64,000 nucleotides of DNA. Source: Gluconobacter roseus NBRC 3990 (GTDB taxonomy: Bacteria > Pseudomonadota > Alphaproteobacteria > Acetobacterales > Acetobacteraceae). The stretch covers positions 124,001 through 188,000 of the forward strand of contig NZ_BJLY01000004.1 of assembly GCF_006538885.1 (NCBI RefSeq). The letters are read 5' to 3'. Under the pieces are notes generated by a model. The model saw nothing but the letters and a program-made list of their open reading frames with translations, was not told the DNA's origin and ran no database searches. Shown here piece by piece: positions 32,241 to 41,618 of this stretch (within the stretch, counting starts at the first letter, position 1; the number at the start of each line of letters is the position of its first letter). Both the position numbers and the translations under genes were made by a program.

Positions 32241-33662
32241 ATGTCCCAGAAGATCGTTCCAGTCATTCTCTCCGGCGGGTCAGGCAGTCGTCTGTGGCCG
32301 GTTTCGCGCAGCAGCTATCCCAAGCAGTTCTGGCCCCTCCTGTCGGATAAGACCCTGATTCAGGAAACAGCTCTGCGAGGCGCCCGGGCGGGTCTGGCTG
32401 CGCCGATCGTGATCTGCAATGCTGAACATCGCTTCATTGTGGCCGAACAGTTGCGGGATGTCGGGATCGAAGATGCCCGGATCGTTCTTGAACCCGTAGG
32501 GCGCAATTCCGCGCCCGCCATTGCCGCAGCAGCGTTCCTCGTCGCGGAGACCGATCCTGATGCGGTTCTGTGGATTATGGCCGCGGATGCTGCCATTACC
32601 GATAAAGCGGCACTTTATTCCGCGCTTGAACACGCTGTCGCTGCGGCGCGTGAAGGTCGGATCGTCACGTTTGGAATGAAACCGACGCGTGTCGAGACAG
32701 GCTATGGCTATATTGAAAGCGGTGCAGTTCTGCCAGGGCTGGATGGCGTTTACGAAGTGGCCCGCTTTGTTGAAAAGCCTGACACGGCAACGGCAGAGAC
32801 GTTTTTCCGTGATGGCCGGTATCTGTGGAATTCCGGCATGTTCGTCACACAGGCAGGCGTCTTCCTTTCCGAGATCGAGACTTTCGAGCCGTCGATTTAC
32901 GAGCATGTCGGACAGGCTGTCCGGGCCCGCAAGAGCGATCTCGACTTTGACCGTCTCGATGATGCGAACTTCCGTCAGGCTCCGGATATTTCCGTGGATT
33001 ATGCCGTGGCCGAGCGCACAAAGCGTGCGGCTGTGGTGCCGGGAACATTCGGCTGGTCGGATATTGGCAGCTGGGATGCGCTATGGGAACTGACGTCCAA
33101 GGATGAGGCCGGGAATGCCACGTTCGGGGATGTTTTCCTTGATGGCGCGCGGAACTGTTATGTCCGTTCAGACGGAATCGTGGCTACGGTTGCCGGCGTC
33201 GAGGATCTGATCGTGGTTGTGACGCAGGATGCCGTCATGGTCTCGCATCGTGACCGGGCGCAGGACGTCAAGCACATGGTCAGCCGCCTGAAAAAGGCGG
33301 GACGCAAGGAAGCGGTGGCGCATAACCGCATGTATCGTCCCTGGGGCTTCTATGAGAGCCTGATCCAGGCAGACCGGTTCCAGGTGAAGCGGATCGTGGT
33401 CGAGCCGGGTCAGAAGCTTTCACTTCAGAAGCATTTCCATCGCGCCGAGCATTGGGTGGTCGTGGGTGGTACGGCAGTCGTGACCCGTGATACCGACCAG
33501 ATCATGGTGCGTGAAAACGAAAGCGTCTATCTGCCGCTGGGCTGTGTGCACCGGCTGGAAAATCCGGGCCGCATTCCGCTGACGCTGATTGAAGTGCAGT
33601 CCGGCCCCTATCTGGGCGAGGACGATATCGTCCGGATCGAGGACGTCTATTCCCGCAACTGA
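32241..33662 (+). CDS. Mannose-1-P guanylyltransferase / mannose-6-P isomerase
   Basis: Bifunctional type II enzyme of 473 aa (ManC/CpsB/XanB/AlgA type) making GDP-mannose for polysaccharides. The N-terminal nucleotidyltransferase has the signature LSGGSGSRLWPVSRSSYPKQ, then EPVGRNSAPAIA and FVEKPD. The C-terminal cupin isomerase (about 360-470) has the metal-binding QKLSLQKHFHRAEHWVVV and VYLPLGCVHRLENPG. It lies alone; no gmd or glycosyltransferase genes are near. A perfect hairpin follows. Confidence 0.94.
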   Translation: MSQKIVPVILSGGSGSRLWPVSRSSYPKQFWPLLSDKTLIQETALRGARAGLAAPIVICNAEHRFIVAEQLRDVGIEDARIVLEPVGRNSAPAIAAAAFLVAETDPDAVLWIMAADAAITDKAALYSALEHAVAAAREGRIVTFGMKPTRVETGYGYIESGAVLPGLDGVYEVARFVEKPDTATAETFFRDGRYLWNSGMFVTQAGVFLSEIETFEPSIYEHVGQAVRARKSDLDFDRLDDANFRQAPDISVDYAVAERTKRAAVVPGTFGWSDIGSWDALWELTSKDEAGNATFGDVFLDGARNCYVRSDGIVATVAGVEDLIVVVTQDAVMVSHRDRAQDVKHMVSRLKKAGRKEAVAHNRMYRPWGFYESLIQADRFQVKRIVVEPGQKLSLQKHFHRAEHWVVVGGTAVVTRDTDQIMVRENESVYLPLGCVHRLENPGRIPLTLIEVQSGPYLGEDDIVRIEDVYSRN

Positions 33663-33675
33663 TCCGGTAGGGAGG

Positions 33676-33698
33676 CCCTGATCCGTTGAGGATCAGGG
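33676..33698. terminator. Hairpin between convergent genes
   Basis: A perfect 9-bp stem (CCCTGATCC-GTTGA-GGATCAGGG) lies 13 bp after the guanylyltransferase stop and overlaps the stop of the convergent gene. It could serve both directions. No clear T-run. Confidence 0.55.
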
Positions 33699-34616
33699 TT
33701 CCCGGTTCTGATGGGACCGGCTTCCGAACAGGTGATGAAGTCCGTTGGCAAGCGGTATGGGTACAATACCCAGACGGCTTTCCATCGGGCCTACATCAAA
33801 GTTCTTGTCTTCCAGAAGCCGCCGGATTTCTTCCGGTGCGATCTGAGGAAGTCTGCGGATATGGCGCGTTACATGTGAAAGCGCCATGAGCATCCATCCC
33901 GGCAGGGACATGATGGGGCGTCCGCCAAGTCCTGCAAAATACAGCACCATACGCACGAACGTCCGGTAAGCGACCGCAGTCGGACCGGCGATCACAATGC
34001 TTTCCGGGCCTGTGACCTCACCCTTCTGGATCAGGTGAATGGCCGAGACCAGACAGCGTGTCACATCACGCTGGTCGATGGGCTGCACCAGTGCGCGACC
34101 ACCTCCCGGAAGCGGAATGACTGGTAGGCGTTCCAGAAGCTTTGCCAGCCGCTGCACGTTGTCTTCGCCCTGTGCTCCATAGATCATGGTCGGATGAAGA
34201 ATGATTGAAGGTCGTCCATCGATTTTCAGCGCGGCTTCGCCCGCCAGAACGCCGCGTCCATGATCGTCGGGCCAGCGCGTGAACTTGCGTGTGCTTCCCA
34301 GAGTTACGACAGGCGCTTTCGTTGCAGCCAGAATGGCCGGAAGATGGCGCGCATGAGCTGTATTGACGACGACGGCTACGCCTTCAAATGCGAGTGGAAG
34401 CGTAGTGCTGTCCGTCAGATCAGCGATACGGACAGCGACGCAGGCTTGGGCGATGTCGGGTGCGAGATTGCCCTGACTGCGTACGACAGCAATGATCTTC
34501 TGACCTTCGGCCAGAAGCGCGCGGCAGAGTGCCAATCCTGAACGGCCGCTTGCGCCGATGATGCAGACCGGACCCTGTGCCGGTACAGCGGGCTGCGGAA
34601 GGTCGCCGGTCATCAT
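33693..34616 (-). CDS. NAD(P)-binding epimerase-like (atypical SDR) protein
   Basis: A 307-aa Rossmann-fold protein. The N-terminal loop CIIGASGRSGLALCRALL and the short second strand IAVVRSQG fit atypical SDRs of the NmrA/NDUFA9-like group. ILHPTMIYGAQGEDNVQRL replaces the usual YxxxK region with HPTMIYG, as in NDUFA9-type proteins, so it may bind a nucleotide without classical dehydrogenase activity. LVQPIDQRDVTRCL is also typical. Its ATG overlaps the stop of the 468-aa gene as ATGA, so the two are co-translated. Role unknown; a membrane-complex assembly or lipid-linked function is only a guess. Confidence 0.72.
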   Translation of the reverse strand: MMTGDLPQPAVPAQGPVCIIGASGRSGLALCRALLAEGQKIIAVVRSQGNLAPDIAQACVAVRIADLTDSTTLPLAFEGVAVVVNTAHARHLPAILAATKAPVVTLGSTRKFTRWPDDHGRGVLAGEAALKIDGRPSIILHPTMIYGAQGEDNVQRLAKLLERLPVIPLPGGGRALVQPIDQRDVTRCLVSAIHLIQKGEVTGPESIVIAGPTAVAYRTFVRMVLYFAGLGGRPIMSLPGWMLMALSHVTRHIRRLPQIAPEEIRRLLEDKNFDVGPMESRLGIVPIPLANGLHHLFGSRSHQNREP

Positions 34617-36019
34617 TCTGCGGAAGCTTTCAGGTCAGGTGAAGCGAGAAAAGCCATCATCGCAGCCGGAGAAGAGGCCGCTTCATTGAGTGTCTTCAGG
34701 GGCACTGGTGCAGTGGAAGCATAAGACACCGTCAGGGTGCGGCCTGCCGGATTGGCAACATAGTCCGAAACAGCACTCAGTGCGGGATTGACCGAAAGGG
34801 CAGCCTGAAGGACCTGACTGGTTTTCTCACGGAGTTGGTTCGCGGTTGTGCCATTTCCGGTCTGCCGGGCAGACAGCGTGAAACCGGTATCAAGCAGTCT
34901 GTCGCCCTGCAGCGAGAGGGTCATGTTCTGAAGTGCCGTGGATTGCAGGACCTGCTGTGGCGACGAATGGCCGTTCGCGAAGTCTGTCTGGATGATACGG
35001 GCATCAGCCCTGAGCGTCATGAAGTCAGGGATCGTAATGGTCGCATGGGTCTGTGACGTATGATCCGCCAGATTTGAGACCTGCACGGAGTGAGCGGTTG
35101 ACGCTCCGCCGTTGATCGGGAAGGGCAGCTTTTCGTCGCTCTGGAAATGGAAACCCTTCACATCCTGCGTCAGCGTGGCCGTCTGGTCTTCAAGGGTGCC
35201 TGTTCCACGCAGGTCATCGAGGCGGATTGTCCCCGATGTCATGCTCAGTCTGAAGTTGTGGGCAGCGAAACTCTGCGGTGGAGGCATATGCGAAGGAAGC
35301 GGGTGATGGTCCCATACAGCCGCAATCTGCGCAGCGAGATCTTTCTGTTTCAGATCAAGCCGCTCCAGGCTCGCCTGTCCGCTGACAAGCTGCGGATCTT
35401 GCCCCGGTGCGTGGACAGTCCGTTCATAGGCGAGGGTTGCGCCATCACTGCGCAGGGACGTGACGAGGGCCGGGCCGTAGTTGTCCAGTATGACGCGGTT
35501 GGCGAACAGGCTGTGGACATTGATTGGGCCGGGTGAGGGCGAGGGAGCAAGATTCTGCACGGAGAACTGCTCGACCTGTCCATGAGCCAGGGCAATATGT
35601 GCCAGATCGATCCGGGACTGTCCGTCCGCTGGCGGGCGCGAGGGCGGCAGGATCAGCTGGCGCAGGCTGAGCGTGCTGCCATGGACGATCTGGGTCGGAG
35701 TCTGAAGTAATGGTTCGCGGACTTCCACCGCGCGGATCGAGAGCCCGCCATCCGGCGTGGGGCGCGGATGGCCCAGCCGCATCCGGGTGGCGCGCAGGGT
35801 AATGGAGCCGTCCCGCAGGGTGATGTCCGTCAGGGTTGCGCCCAGCGAGAGGATCGCCGGCTTTGCACTGCCATAGGTGAATGTCGTGCCCGGAGGGAGC
35901 GCGGCCCTAAAGCTCGACAGGCCGCGGACCAGTTCCATATGGGCCTCATGGTGCACGCCAGCCATGCCCATGACGGCAATTACCGAAATCAGGCTCGCCG
36001 TGAGCCAGGGTCTTTTCAC
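34613..36019 (-). CDS. Membrane-anchored/exported protein of unknown function
   Basis: A 468-aa protein with an N-terminal signal or anchor (KRPWLTASLISVIAVMGMAG), followed by a long beta-rich region with repeated patterns such as LTDITLRDGSITLRATRM and SGTIRLDDLRGTGTLEDQT. This resembles DUF2125/AsmA-like periplasmic proteins, by eye only. No catalytic residues stand out. It is the first gene of a two-gene unit with the NAD-binding protein. The ~330 bp upstream hold the divergent rplM promoter. Confidence 0.65.
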   Translation of the reverse strand: MKRPWLTASLISVIAVMGMAGVHHEAHMELVRGLSSFRAALPPGTTFTYGSAKPAILSLGATLTDITLRDGSITLRATRMRLGHPRPTPDGGLSIRAVEVREPLLQTPTQIVHGSTLSLRQLILPPSRPPADGQSRIDLAHIALAHGQVEQFSVQNLAPSPSPGPINVHSLFANRVILDNYGPALVTSLRSDGATLAYERTVHAPGQDPQLVSGQASLERLDLKQKDLAAQIAAVWDHHPLPSHMPPPQSFAAHNFRLSMTSGTIRLDDLRGTGTLEDQTATLTQDVKGFHFQSDEKLPFPINGGASTAHSVQVSNLADHTSQTHATITIPDFMTLRADARIIQTDFANGHSSPQQVLQSTALQNMTLSLQGDRLLDTGFTLSARQTGNGTTANQLREKTSQVLQAALSVNPALSAVSDYVANPAGRTLTVSYASTAPVPLKTLNEAASSPAAMMAFLASPDLKASAE

Positions 36020-36205
36020 GTTGATGTTCCTGTCTGAAACGGTCCCGCACAGGTGTCGGGCGCGAACGGTCTGCGTGCTGGCAGGATACCATTGTCGTGT
36101 CAGGGGGCAATGCAGACGTCGTTTTTGTTATGGTAACTGGATACCGCATAGCTGAAAACGGCGGAAAACCGCTGCGAATCACATAATTCAATGTGTGAAC
36201 GGGGC

Positions 36206-36234
36206 TTGACGTGCGCGCCGAGGACGGCAATAAG
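36206..36234 (+). promoter_or_regulatory. Sigma-70-type promoter for rplM-rpsI
   Basis: TTGACG at 36206-36211, a 17-bp spacer and AATAAG at 36229-36234. About 105 nt of leader follow before the rplM ATG, including a small GGTGC...GCACC hairpin near 36266-36282 that might carry ribosomal-protein regulation. The rest of 36020-36345 shows no gene. Confidence 0.5.
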
Positions 36235-36345
36235 GCCCCACCTGATCCGCTTTGCCGGAGGAAAGGGTGCTTTCGGGCACCGTTTTCGCTGCAAGCGCCA
36301 TCCACGGTGCGGCCCCTGGCCGTGCCCCAAGCTGGAATGTCACTA

Positions 36346-36819
36346 ATGAAGACCACACGTTCGCTGAAGCCAGCGGAGGTGACGAAGAACTGGGTGCTGA
36401 TCGACGCCGAAGGGCTCGTTCTCGGCCGTCTCGCCACCATCATCGCCACCCGCCTGCGCGGAAAGCACAAGCCGCAGTTCACCCCGCACGTTGACTGCGG
36501 CGACAACATCGTCGTCATCAACGCCGAGAAGGTTGTTCTGACGGGCAACAAGGTCGGCCAGAAGCTGTTCCACTACCACACGGGTCATCCGGGCGGTATC
36601 AAGGAGCGTACCATCACGCAGCGTCTCACGGGCAAGAACCCGGGTGAAGTTGTCGAGAAGGCCGTCGAGCGCATGATCACCCGTGGTCCTCTGCAGCGCG
36701 CCCAGATGAAGCACCTGTATGTCTATGCCGGTTCCGAGCATCCGCATGACGGCCAGAAGCCTGTCAAGCTGGACGTTGCTGCGATGAACCGCAAAAACAC
36801 CGTAACCCACGAGTCGTAA
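36346..36819 (+). CDS. rplM: 50S ribosomal protein L13
   Basis: Early-assembly large-subunit protein, 157 aa. Family landmarks: [51 protein letters not shown]-like [12 protein letters not shown], and the C-terminal [17 protein letters not shown] use the ATG at 36346 (GGA nine bases upstream); an ATG three codons earlier would leave no room for a ribosome-binding site. It is co-transcribed with rpsI, 10 nt downstream. Confidence 0.97.
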   Translation: MKTTRSLKPAEVTKNWVLIDAEGLVLGRLATIIATRLRGKHKPQFTPHVDCGDNIVVINAEKVVLTGNKVGQKLFHYHTGHPGGIKERTITQRLTGKNPGEVVEKAVERMITRGPLQRAQMKHLYVYAGSEHPHDGQKPVKLDVAAMNRKNTVTHES

Positions 36820-36829
36820 GGCCTGTATC

Positions 36830-37321
36830 ATGTCCGAGACCCAAGAGCGCACCGGCACGCTGCAGGACCTTGCGAGCGTTGCTCCTGCCGTTACCTCCAA
36901 CGCTGCCCCGGTTCACGAAGTCAAGCGTGACGCCCAGGGCCGTTCCTACGCAACCGGCCGTCGTAAGGACGCCGTGGCCCGCGTGTGGATCAAGCCTGGC
37001 AAGGGTGACATCATCGTCAACGGCCGTCCGGTCACGACGTATTTCGCCCGTCCGGTCCTGCGTATGCTTCTGACGCAGCCGTTCCTGATTTCCGACCGCT
37101 ACAACCAGTTCGACGTGTACTGCACGGTGACCGGTGGTGGTCTGTCCGGTCAGGCTGGCGCCGTCCGTCACGGTATCTCCCGTGCGCTGACGTATTACGA
37201 GCCGAGCCTGCGTGGCATTCTGAAGGCTGCCGGCTTCCTGACGCGTGACAGCCGTATTGTCGAGCGTAAGAAGTACGGCCGTGCGAAGGCGCGTCGTTCC
37301 TTCCAGTTCTCGAAGCGCTGA
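36830..37321 (+). CDS. rpsI: 30S ribosomal protein S9
   Basis: A 163-aa S9 with an N-terminal extension of about 30 residues beyond the bacterial core, which begins at [19 protein letters not shown]. The C-terminal tail [17 protein letters not shown], which reaches the P-site tRNA, is intact, ending in the conserved KR. It forms the conserved rplM-rpsI operon and is followed by a strong terminator. Confidence 0.97.
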   Translation: MSETQERTGTLQDLASVAPAVTSNAAPVHEVKRDAQGRSYATGRRKDAVARVWIKPGKGDIIVNGRPVTTYFARPVLRMLLTQPFLISDRYNQFDVYCTVTGGGLSGQAGAVRHGISRALTYYEPSLRGILKAAGFLTRDSRIVERKKYGRAKARRSFQFSKR

Positions 37322-37346
37322 TTTTTTCAGCCTTTTCGAACGACGG

Positions 37347-37377
37347 AAAACCCGGCCAGAAATGGCCGGGTTTTTTT
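37347..37377 (+). terminator. Rho-independent terminator after rpsI
   Basis: CCCGGCCA-GAAA-TGGCCGGG with a GNRA-like loop, followed by seven T. A strong intrinsic terminator, 26 bp past the rpsI stop. Confidence 0.92.
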
Positions 37378-37571
37378 GTGCCCGGTATACGGGAATGGCC
37401 TTGGGATTATGCTTTCAGAAATAAAAAACTGTGAAATGACCTTGTTGCGCATTTTTCGGTCCAAAAAATAATTATAAAAGAAATAACCTTTCCATATCGC
37501 CAGCGCCAGGCATGTATGGCAGAGTGCGTCCGCTGTTTTTAAGACCAGAATCTTTGGAAGATGCTTTCCTT

Positions 37572-38651
37572 ATGACGACCTTCATCATTGAAAAGACCGA
37601 TACTCCCACCGATCCCGTGAAGCGGACGGAACTGCTGGCCAATCCGGCCTTTGGCCGCGTTTTCACCGATCACATGGCCATCATCAGCTACTCTGCTGAC
37701 AAGGGCTGGCACGATGCAAAAATTACGCCGCGCCGTCCGCTGAGCATCGACCCCGCCTCAACGGTCCTGCATTACGGGCAGGAGATCTTCGAGGGCATGA
37801 AGGCCTACCGTGAGAAGGATGGCCATGTCGCCACCTTCCGCCCTGAAGCCAATGCGTCGCGCTTTGCCGCGTCCGCCCGTCGCATGGGCATGGCCGAACT
37901 GCCGGAAGATCTGTTCGTTCAGGCCGTGGACGAACTGGTGCGTGTGGATCAGGACTGGGTGCCGTCCGGCGACGGGCAGAGCCTCTATCTGCGTCCTTTC
38001 ATGATTTCCAATGAGGTGTTCCTCGGCGTGAAGCCGGCGACGGAATATCTGTTCATCGTCATCGCATGTCCTGTGGGCGCCTATTTCAGCTCGGGCTGCG
38101 TATCCGTCTGGGTGTCCGAGCATTACACGCGCGCTGCCATCGGCGGCACGGGTGAGGCCAAGTGCGGTGGCAACTATGCTGGAAGCCTGATTGCCCAGGC
38201 GGAAGCCAAGGACAAGGGCTGCGACCAGGTTCTCTTCCTTGATGCGCGTGAGCGTCGCTTCGTTGAGGAAATGGGCGGCATGAACGTGATGTTCGTCCGC
38301 AAGGACGGCAAGATCGTCACCCCGCCGCTGGGTGGCACCATTCTGCGCGGCATTACCCGCAACAGCCTGATCCAGCTCGCTGCAGATCAGGGGATCGAAG
38401 TGGTTGAAGAGCCGGTCGATATCGACGAACTGTTCGCCGGTGCCGCTTCGGGCAAGTACACGGAAGCCTTCGCCTGCGGTACGGCAGCGGTCCTGTCACC
38501 GATCGGCAAATTCGTGCGCCCGACGGGCGAGGCCGTGTTTGGTGACGGCAAGACGCCGGGACCGGTTTCGCAGCAGCTCAAGAAGTCTCTGACGGATGTG
38601 CAGGGCGGCCGGACAAACGACGTCCATGGCTGGATCCACCGCATTTCCTAA
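37572..38651 (+). CDS. ilvE: Branched-chain amino acid aminotransferase
   Basis: A 359-aa PLP fold-type IV enzyme that makes and degrades Leu, Ile and Val. The length and motifs match the group II (eukaryote/Bacillus-like) enzymes: LHYGQEIFEGMKAYR, the PLP lysine in GEAKCGGNYAGSL, EEMGGMNVMFV, GGTILRGITRNS and AFACGTAAVLSPIG. The ATG at 37572 is chosen; the frame is open 20 codons upstream. About 195 bp of AT-rich leader precede it. It is monocistronic with its own terminator. Confidence 0.93.
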   Translation: MTTFIIEKTDTPTDPVKRTELLANPAFGRVFTDHMAIISYSADKGWHDAKITPRRPLSIDPASTVLHYGQEIFEGMKAYREKDGHVATFRPEANASRFAASARRMGMAELPEDLFVQAVDELVRVDQDWVPSGDGQSLYLRPFMISNEVFLGVKPATEYLFIVIACPVGAYFSSGCVSVWVSEHYTRAAIGGTGEAKCGGNYAGSLIAQAEAKDKGCDQVLFLDARERRFVEEMGGMNVMFVRKDGKIVTPPLGGTILRGITRNSLIQLAADQGIEVVEEPVDIDELFAGAASGKYTEAFACGTAAVLSPIGKFVRPTGEAVFGDGKTPGPVSQQLKKSLTDVQGGRTNDVHGWIHRIS

Positions 38652-38660
38652 AAATGACAG

Positions 38661-38688
38661 GCCGGGTTCGTCAGGAACCCGGCTTTTT
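38661..38688 (+). terminator. Rho-independent terminator after ilvE
   Basis: GCCGGGTTC-GTCAG-GAACCCGGC followed by TTTTT. The T-run touches the stop codon of the convergent mocA-like gene. Confidence 0.88.
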
Positions 38689-39284
38689 CAGTCCGGATCA
38701 ATCCATCCGGCGCGGATCGCGGCCTTAAGCTGGGCCGGTGTGTCGATGTCAAAAGCAAGTTCCGGCGCATCAACCAGAACCGGCGCGATCTCAGCGTTTT
38801 TCCAGAGCTGACGCAAACCTGTGTCGCCGTGCAAAGCGTCAATGCGCTGCTGTGTGGCCGGGCTCAGCAGAACCGGAATGCCGCGGCTTTCCGGACCATA
38901 AGCCGTCACCACATCTTTCCCGGCCGCTCCGTGCTCCAGAAGTGCGCGGAGATGCTTCTCTGTCAGGCGGGGCTGGTCCGTTCCGGCGATCAGGAGCGGA
39001 GCGTTGTCGTGTGCAAGCACCCGGTGGCCGCATCTGAGCGAAGATGCGAGACCCGTCTGCCAGTCTTCGTTCCGAACCGTGACACTGTCGAGGCCCGCAA
39101 GCGCTTCACGTACGCCCGTTTCCGCGCCGCCGGTTACAACGACAAGGCGTGTGGGCTGTGTTGCCAGCAGAAGCTCCGCCATATGGCGGACCAGAGGAAC
39201 CCCGCCGATGTTCAGAAGCTGTTTGGGGCGTCCGAGGCGCGTACTGCCTCCAGCCGCGAGCAGAAGGGCGGAATAAGGCATCAT
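38688..39284 (-). CDS. MocA-like molybdenum cofactor cytidylyltransferase
   Basis: A 198-aa nucleotidyltransferase of the MobA/MocA family. The N-terminal signature LLLAAGGSTRLGRPKQLL and the metal-binding Asp in IAGTDQPRL are clear. Paired with XdhC, it most likely makes MCD, the CMP form of the cofactor used by xanthine-oxidase-type enzymes, as MocA does in E. coli. It starts ATGA-overlapping the xdhC stop. MobA (GMP form) is encoded separately 4 kb away, so the organism appears able to make both dinucleotide forms. Confidence 0.85.
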   Translation of the reverse strand: MMPYSALLLAAGGSTRLGRPKQLLNIGGVPLVRHMAELLLATQPTRLVVVTGGAETGVREALAGLDSVTVRNEDWQTGLASSLRCGHRVLAHDNAPLLIAGTDQPRLTEKHLRALLEHGAAGKDVVTAYGPESRGIPVLLSPATQQRIDALHGDTGLRQLWKNAEIAPVLVDAPELAFDIDTPAQLKAAIRAGWIDPD

Positions 39285-40252
39285 CGGGGACGTGTCGCAA
39301 TCATCTGGGTCAGAATGGAAAGCGCGATTTCCATCGGGGTCCGCGCGCCGATCTCCAGTCCTGCGGGCAGATGCAGGCGGCTGAATGCGTCTTCCGGAAC
39401 CCCCGCTGTTCTCAGCGCTTCAAGACGGCCCGGAATCTTGCGCCGGCTTCCGAGAATACTGACGCAGAACGCTTCGGATTTCAGGGCATGCGCAGTGAGC
39501 GTCAGGTCAGAACGGGCGTCATGGGTCAGGCTGTAGACGGCCGTCCAGCGATCAAGCGCGAGCGTGGGAAGGGCGGCCTCCAGACTGCCGCGGATATAGC
39601 GCGCGGGTGACAGGCCGGGCGGGGGCTCGGGCGGGCCGTAGGGTCGGAGCAGGATAGTTTCGAGTCCCATGAGGCCGGACAGGCTCAGGATTGCAAGGGT
39701 GATCGGGTCCCCGCCGGACAGGACCAGCCGCAGGGGAGGGAGGTACTGGCGGGCGAATGTCCTGTCTTCCAGACCAGTGGCACGTGCTTCCGCACAGAAC
39801 TGCATGGCCCCGGTGTCGAGATTGGTCAGAAGCGTGATGGGACGGCGGTTTGCCCGCGCCGCCTTGAGGGTGGCGACATGGGCGGCAAGGTCAGGCAGGG
39901 CGCGCACGAAAATCCTGATCCGGCCGCCGCAGGTCAGCTGGATGTCCAGAACGGGACTGCCAGCGCCATAGTCCAGCATACGCGGCAGACCGTCTTTCAG
40001 GCAGTCCAGTGCCTCCGCGCGTACGGCTGCTTCCACACAGCCGCCGGACACATAGCCCTGGACCTCGCCATCCTCACAGATCGCCATTTCGCTGCCGAGC
40101 GGGCGGGGTGAGGACCCCGTGATGCTGACCAGGGTTGCCAGAGCCGCGCGTTTCCCCTCGGCAGACCAGCGTTCCAGTGTGGGAAACAGGTCGTCCGTCA
40201 GGCCGTAAGCCGGCCACTGGGGAAGGGGAGAGAACTGTGCCGCGGCCGTCAT
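39281..40252 (-). CDS. XdhC-family cofactor insertion/sulfuration protein
   Basis: A 323-aa XdhC/CoxI protein that binds Moco and helps mature molybdenum hydroxylases. The N-terminal XdhC motif (RAALATLVSITGSSPRPLGSE...GYVSGGCVEAAV) is typical. The C-terminal Rossmann-like part includes DLTLTAHALKS and CVSILGSRRKIPGRLE. The start ATG has AGGGACCCTCC upstream. It is divergent from moeA across about 170 bp, so molybdenum enzyme assembly and cofactor synthesis share a control region. Confidence 0.9.
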   Translation of the reverse strand: MTAAAQFSPLPQWPAYGLTDDLFPTLERWSAEGKRAALATLVSITGSSPRPLGSEMAICEDGEVQGYVSGGCVEAAVRAEALDCLKDGLPRMLDYGAGSPVLDIQLTCGGRIRIFVRALPDLAAHVATLKAARANRRPITLLTNLDTGAMQFCAEARATGLEDRTFARQYLPPLRLVLSGGDPITLAILSLSGLMGLETILLRPYGPPEPPPGLSPARYIRGSLEAALPTLALDRWTAVYSLTHDARSDLTLTAHALKSEAFCVSILGSRRKIPGRLEALRTAGVPEDAFSRLHLPAGLEIGARTPMEIALSILTQMIATRPR

Positions 40253-40421
40253 GGAGGGTCCCTGATGCTCTTTGGTGGCATAAGGGTAACGCCAAAGACG
40301 ATTATGACATACCCTTTCGCCCGTAGACTGTTGATCCGGGGGCCGTGAGGTCTATATCGGCAGGGTATGCAGCGTCGGCATTTCAGCCAGCGGAACAGAC
40401 ACGGCAGCGACCGGAGCGGAA

Positions 40422-41618
40422 ATGAGTGAACTCCTGAGCGTTACACGGGCCATGGAGCTGGTGCTGGATTATGCCGGCAGCTTCGGGACCGAGACGGTTG
40501 ATCTGACAATGGCGGCCGGGCGCATCCTCCAGCAGACGATCCGCGCCGAACGCGCCCAGCCCCCCTATGACCGCGTGATGATGGACGGAATTGCCTTCCG
40601 CCACGGAAGCGGCTCCACGCTGGTGTCGCACGGAATCCAGCGTGCCGGGGCACCGGGACAGCCACTCCCGGAAGGGCATGTCTGTCTTGAAGTCATGACA
40701 GGGGCGGTATTGCCTGAAGGGGCAGATACGGTTGTTCCGGTCGAACGTCTTGTGCGTGAAGGCCGGCTGATCCGCTTTGAAGACGGATATGAGCCGCGCA
40801 AGGGGCAGTTCATTCATCGCCGGAGTTCCGACTGTGCGGCGGGCACGGAGCTTCTGGCCCCTGGATGTCGTCTGGATGGTCCCGCGCTTGCGGTTCTGGC
40901 AGGCAATGGTCACGTGCATGTCACGGTCTCCCGCATTCCCTCCATCGGGATCGTGGCGACCGGGGACGAACTGGTGGATGTCAGCGCGCCCGTGCGGGAC
41001 TGGGAAATCCGGCGCTCCAACGAATACGCCCTGACGGGTGCGCTGCTGTCGCGTGGGTTCAACTGCATCGAGCGATCCGTTGTACCCGATGATCTCGCGG
41101 AGACGATCGTGGCCCTGCGCGAGCAGCTCTCGCGCCATGATGTCCTGATCCTGAGCGGCGGTGTGTCGATGGGGGCGTTCGATCATGTTCCCAAGGCGCT
41201 GTCGAAAATCGGGGTGGAGCGTGTCTTCCACAAGGTGGCACAGCGTCCGGGCAAGCCGCTGTGGTTTGGTGTTGGCCCTGAAGGGCAGCGTGTGTTTGGT
41301 CTGCCCGGCAATCCGGTATCTGCCACGACCTGTGGCGTGCGGTATGTCATGCCCATGCTTCTGGCCGGGCAGGGGCTGTGCCGTCCCGAGCCTTACACGG
41401 TGATGCTCGATGCAGATGCCGATCTGATCCCGACGCTCACCCGTTTCCTGCCGGTCAAAGTCCGCCATGACGCTACCGGACAGGCGCTGGCGACGCCGTG
41501 CCCCATGCCGACCTCTGGCGATTTCAGCTTCCTGGCGTCCACGGACGGATTTGTGGAACTGCCGCGTGGCGACGGTGTGGCGCCGCGCGGAACAGCTGCG
41601 ATGTTTCATGGCTGGTAA
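40422..41618 (+). CDS. moeA: Molybdopterin molybdotransferase MoeA
   Basis: Inserts molybdate into adenylated molybdopterin. The protein is 398 aa. Motifs: an N-terminal YDRVMMDGIAFR region (YDNSAMDGYA in E. coli), TGAVLPEGADTVVPVE, RRSSDCAAGTELL, IVATGDELVD, ILSGGVSMGAFDHVP, and GLPGNPVSATTC. The start is the ATG at 40422, MSELLSVTRAMEL. The 3' end overlaps moaA by 11 nt. I saw no Moco riboswitch in the ~170-bp leader. Confidence 0.95.
   Translation: MSELLSVTRAMELVLDYAGSFGTETVDLTMAAGRILQQTIRAERAQPPYDRVMMDGIAFRHGSGSTLVSHGIQRAGAPGQPLPEGHVCLEVMTGAVLPEGADTVVPVERLVREGRLIRFEDGYEPRKGQFIHRRSSDCAAGTELLAPGCRLDGPALAVLAGNGHVHVTVSRIPSIGIVATGDELVDVSAPVRDWEIRRSNEYALTGALLSRGFNCIERSVVPDDLAETIVALREQLSRHDVLILSGGVSMGAFDHVPKALSKIGVERVFHKVAQRPGKPLWFGVGPEGQRVFGLPGNPVSATTCGVRYVMPMLLAGQGLCRPEPYTVMLDADADLIPTLTRFLPVKVRHDATGQALATPCPMPTSGDFSFLASTDGFVELPRGDGVAPRGTAAMFHGW

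Noticed and set aside
40253-40421. Molybdenum-cofactor riboswitch or ModE site before moeA
   Set aside because: I could not find the conserved Moco-riboswitch elements or a clear ModE palindrome in the leader.
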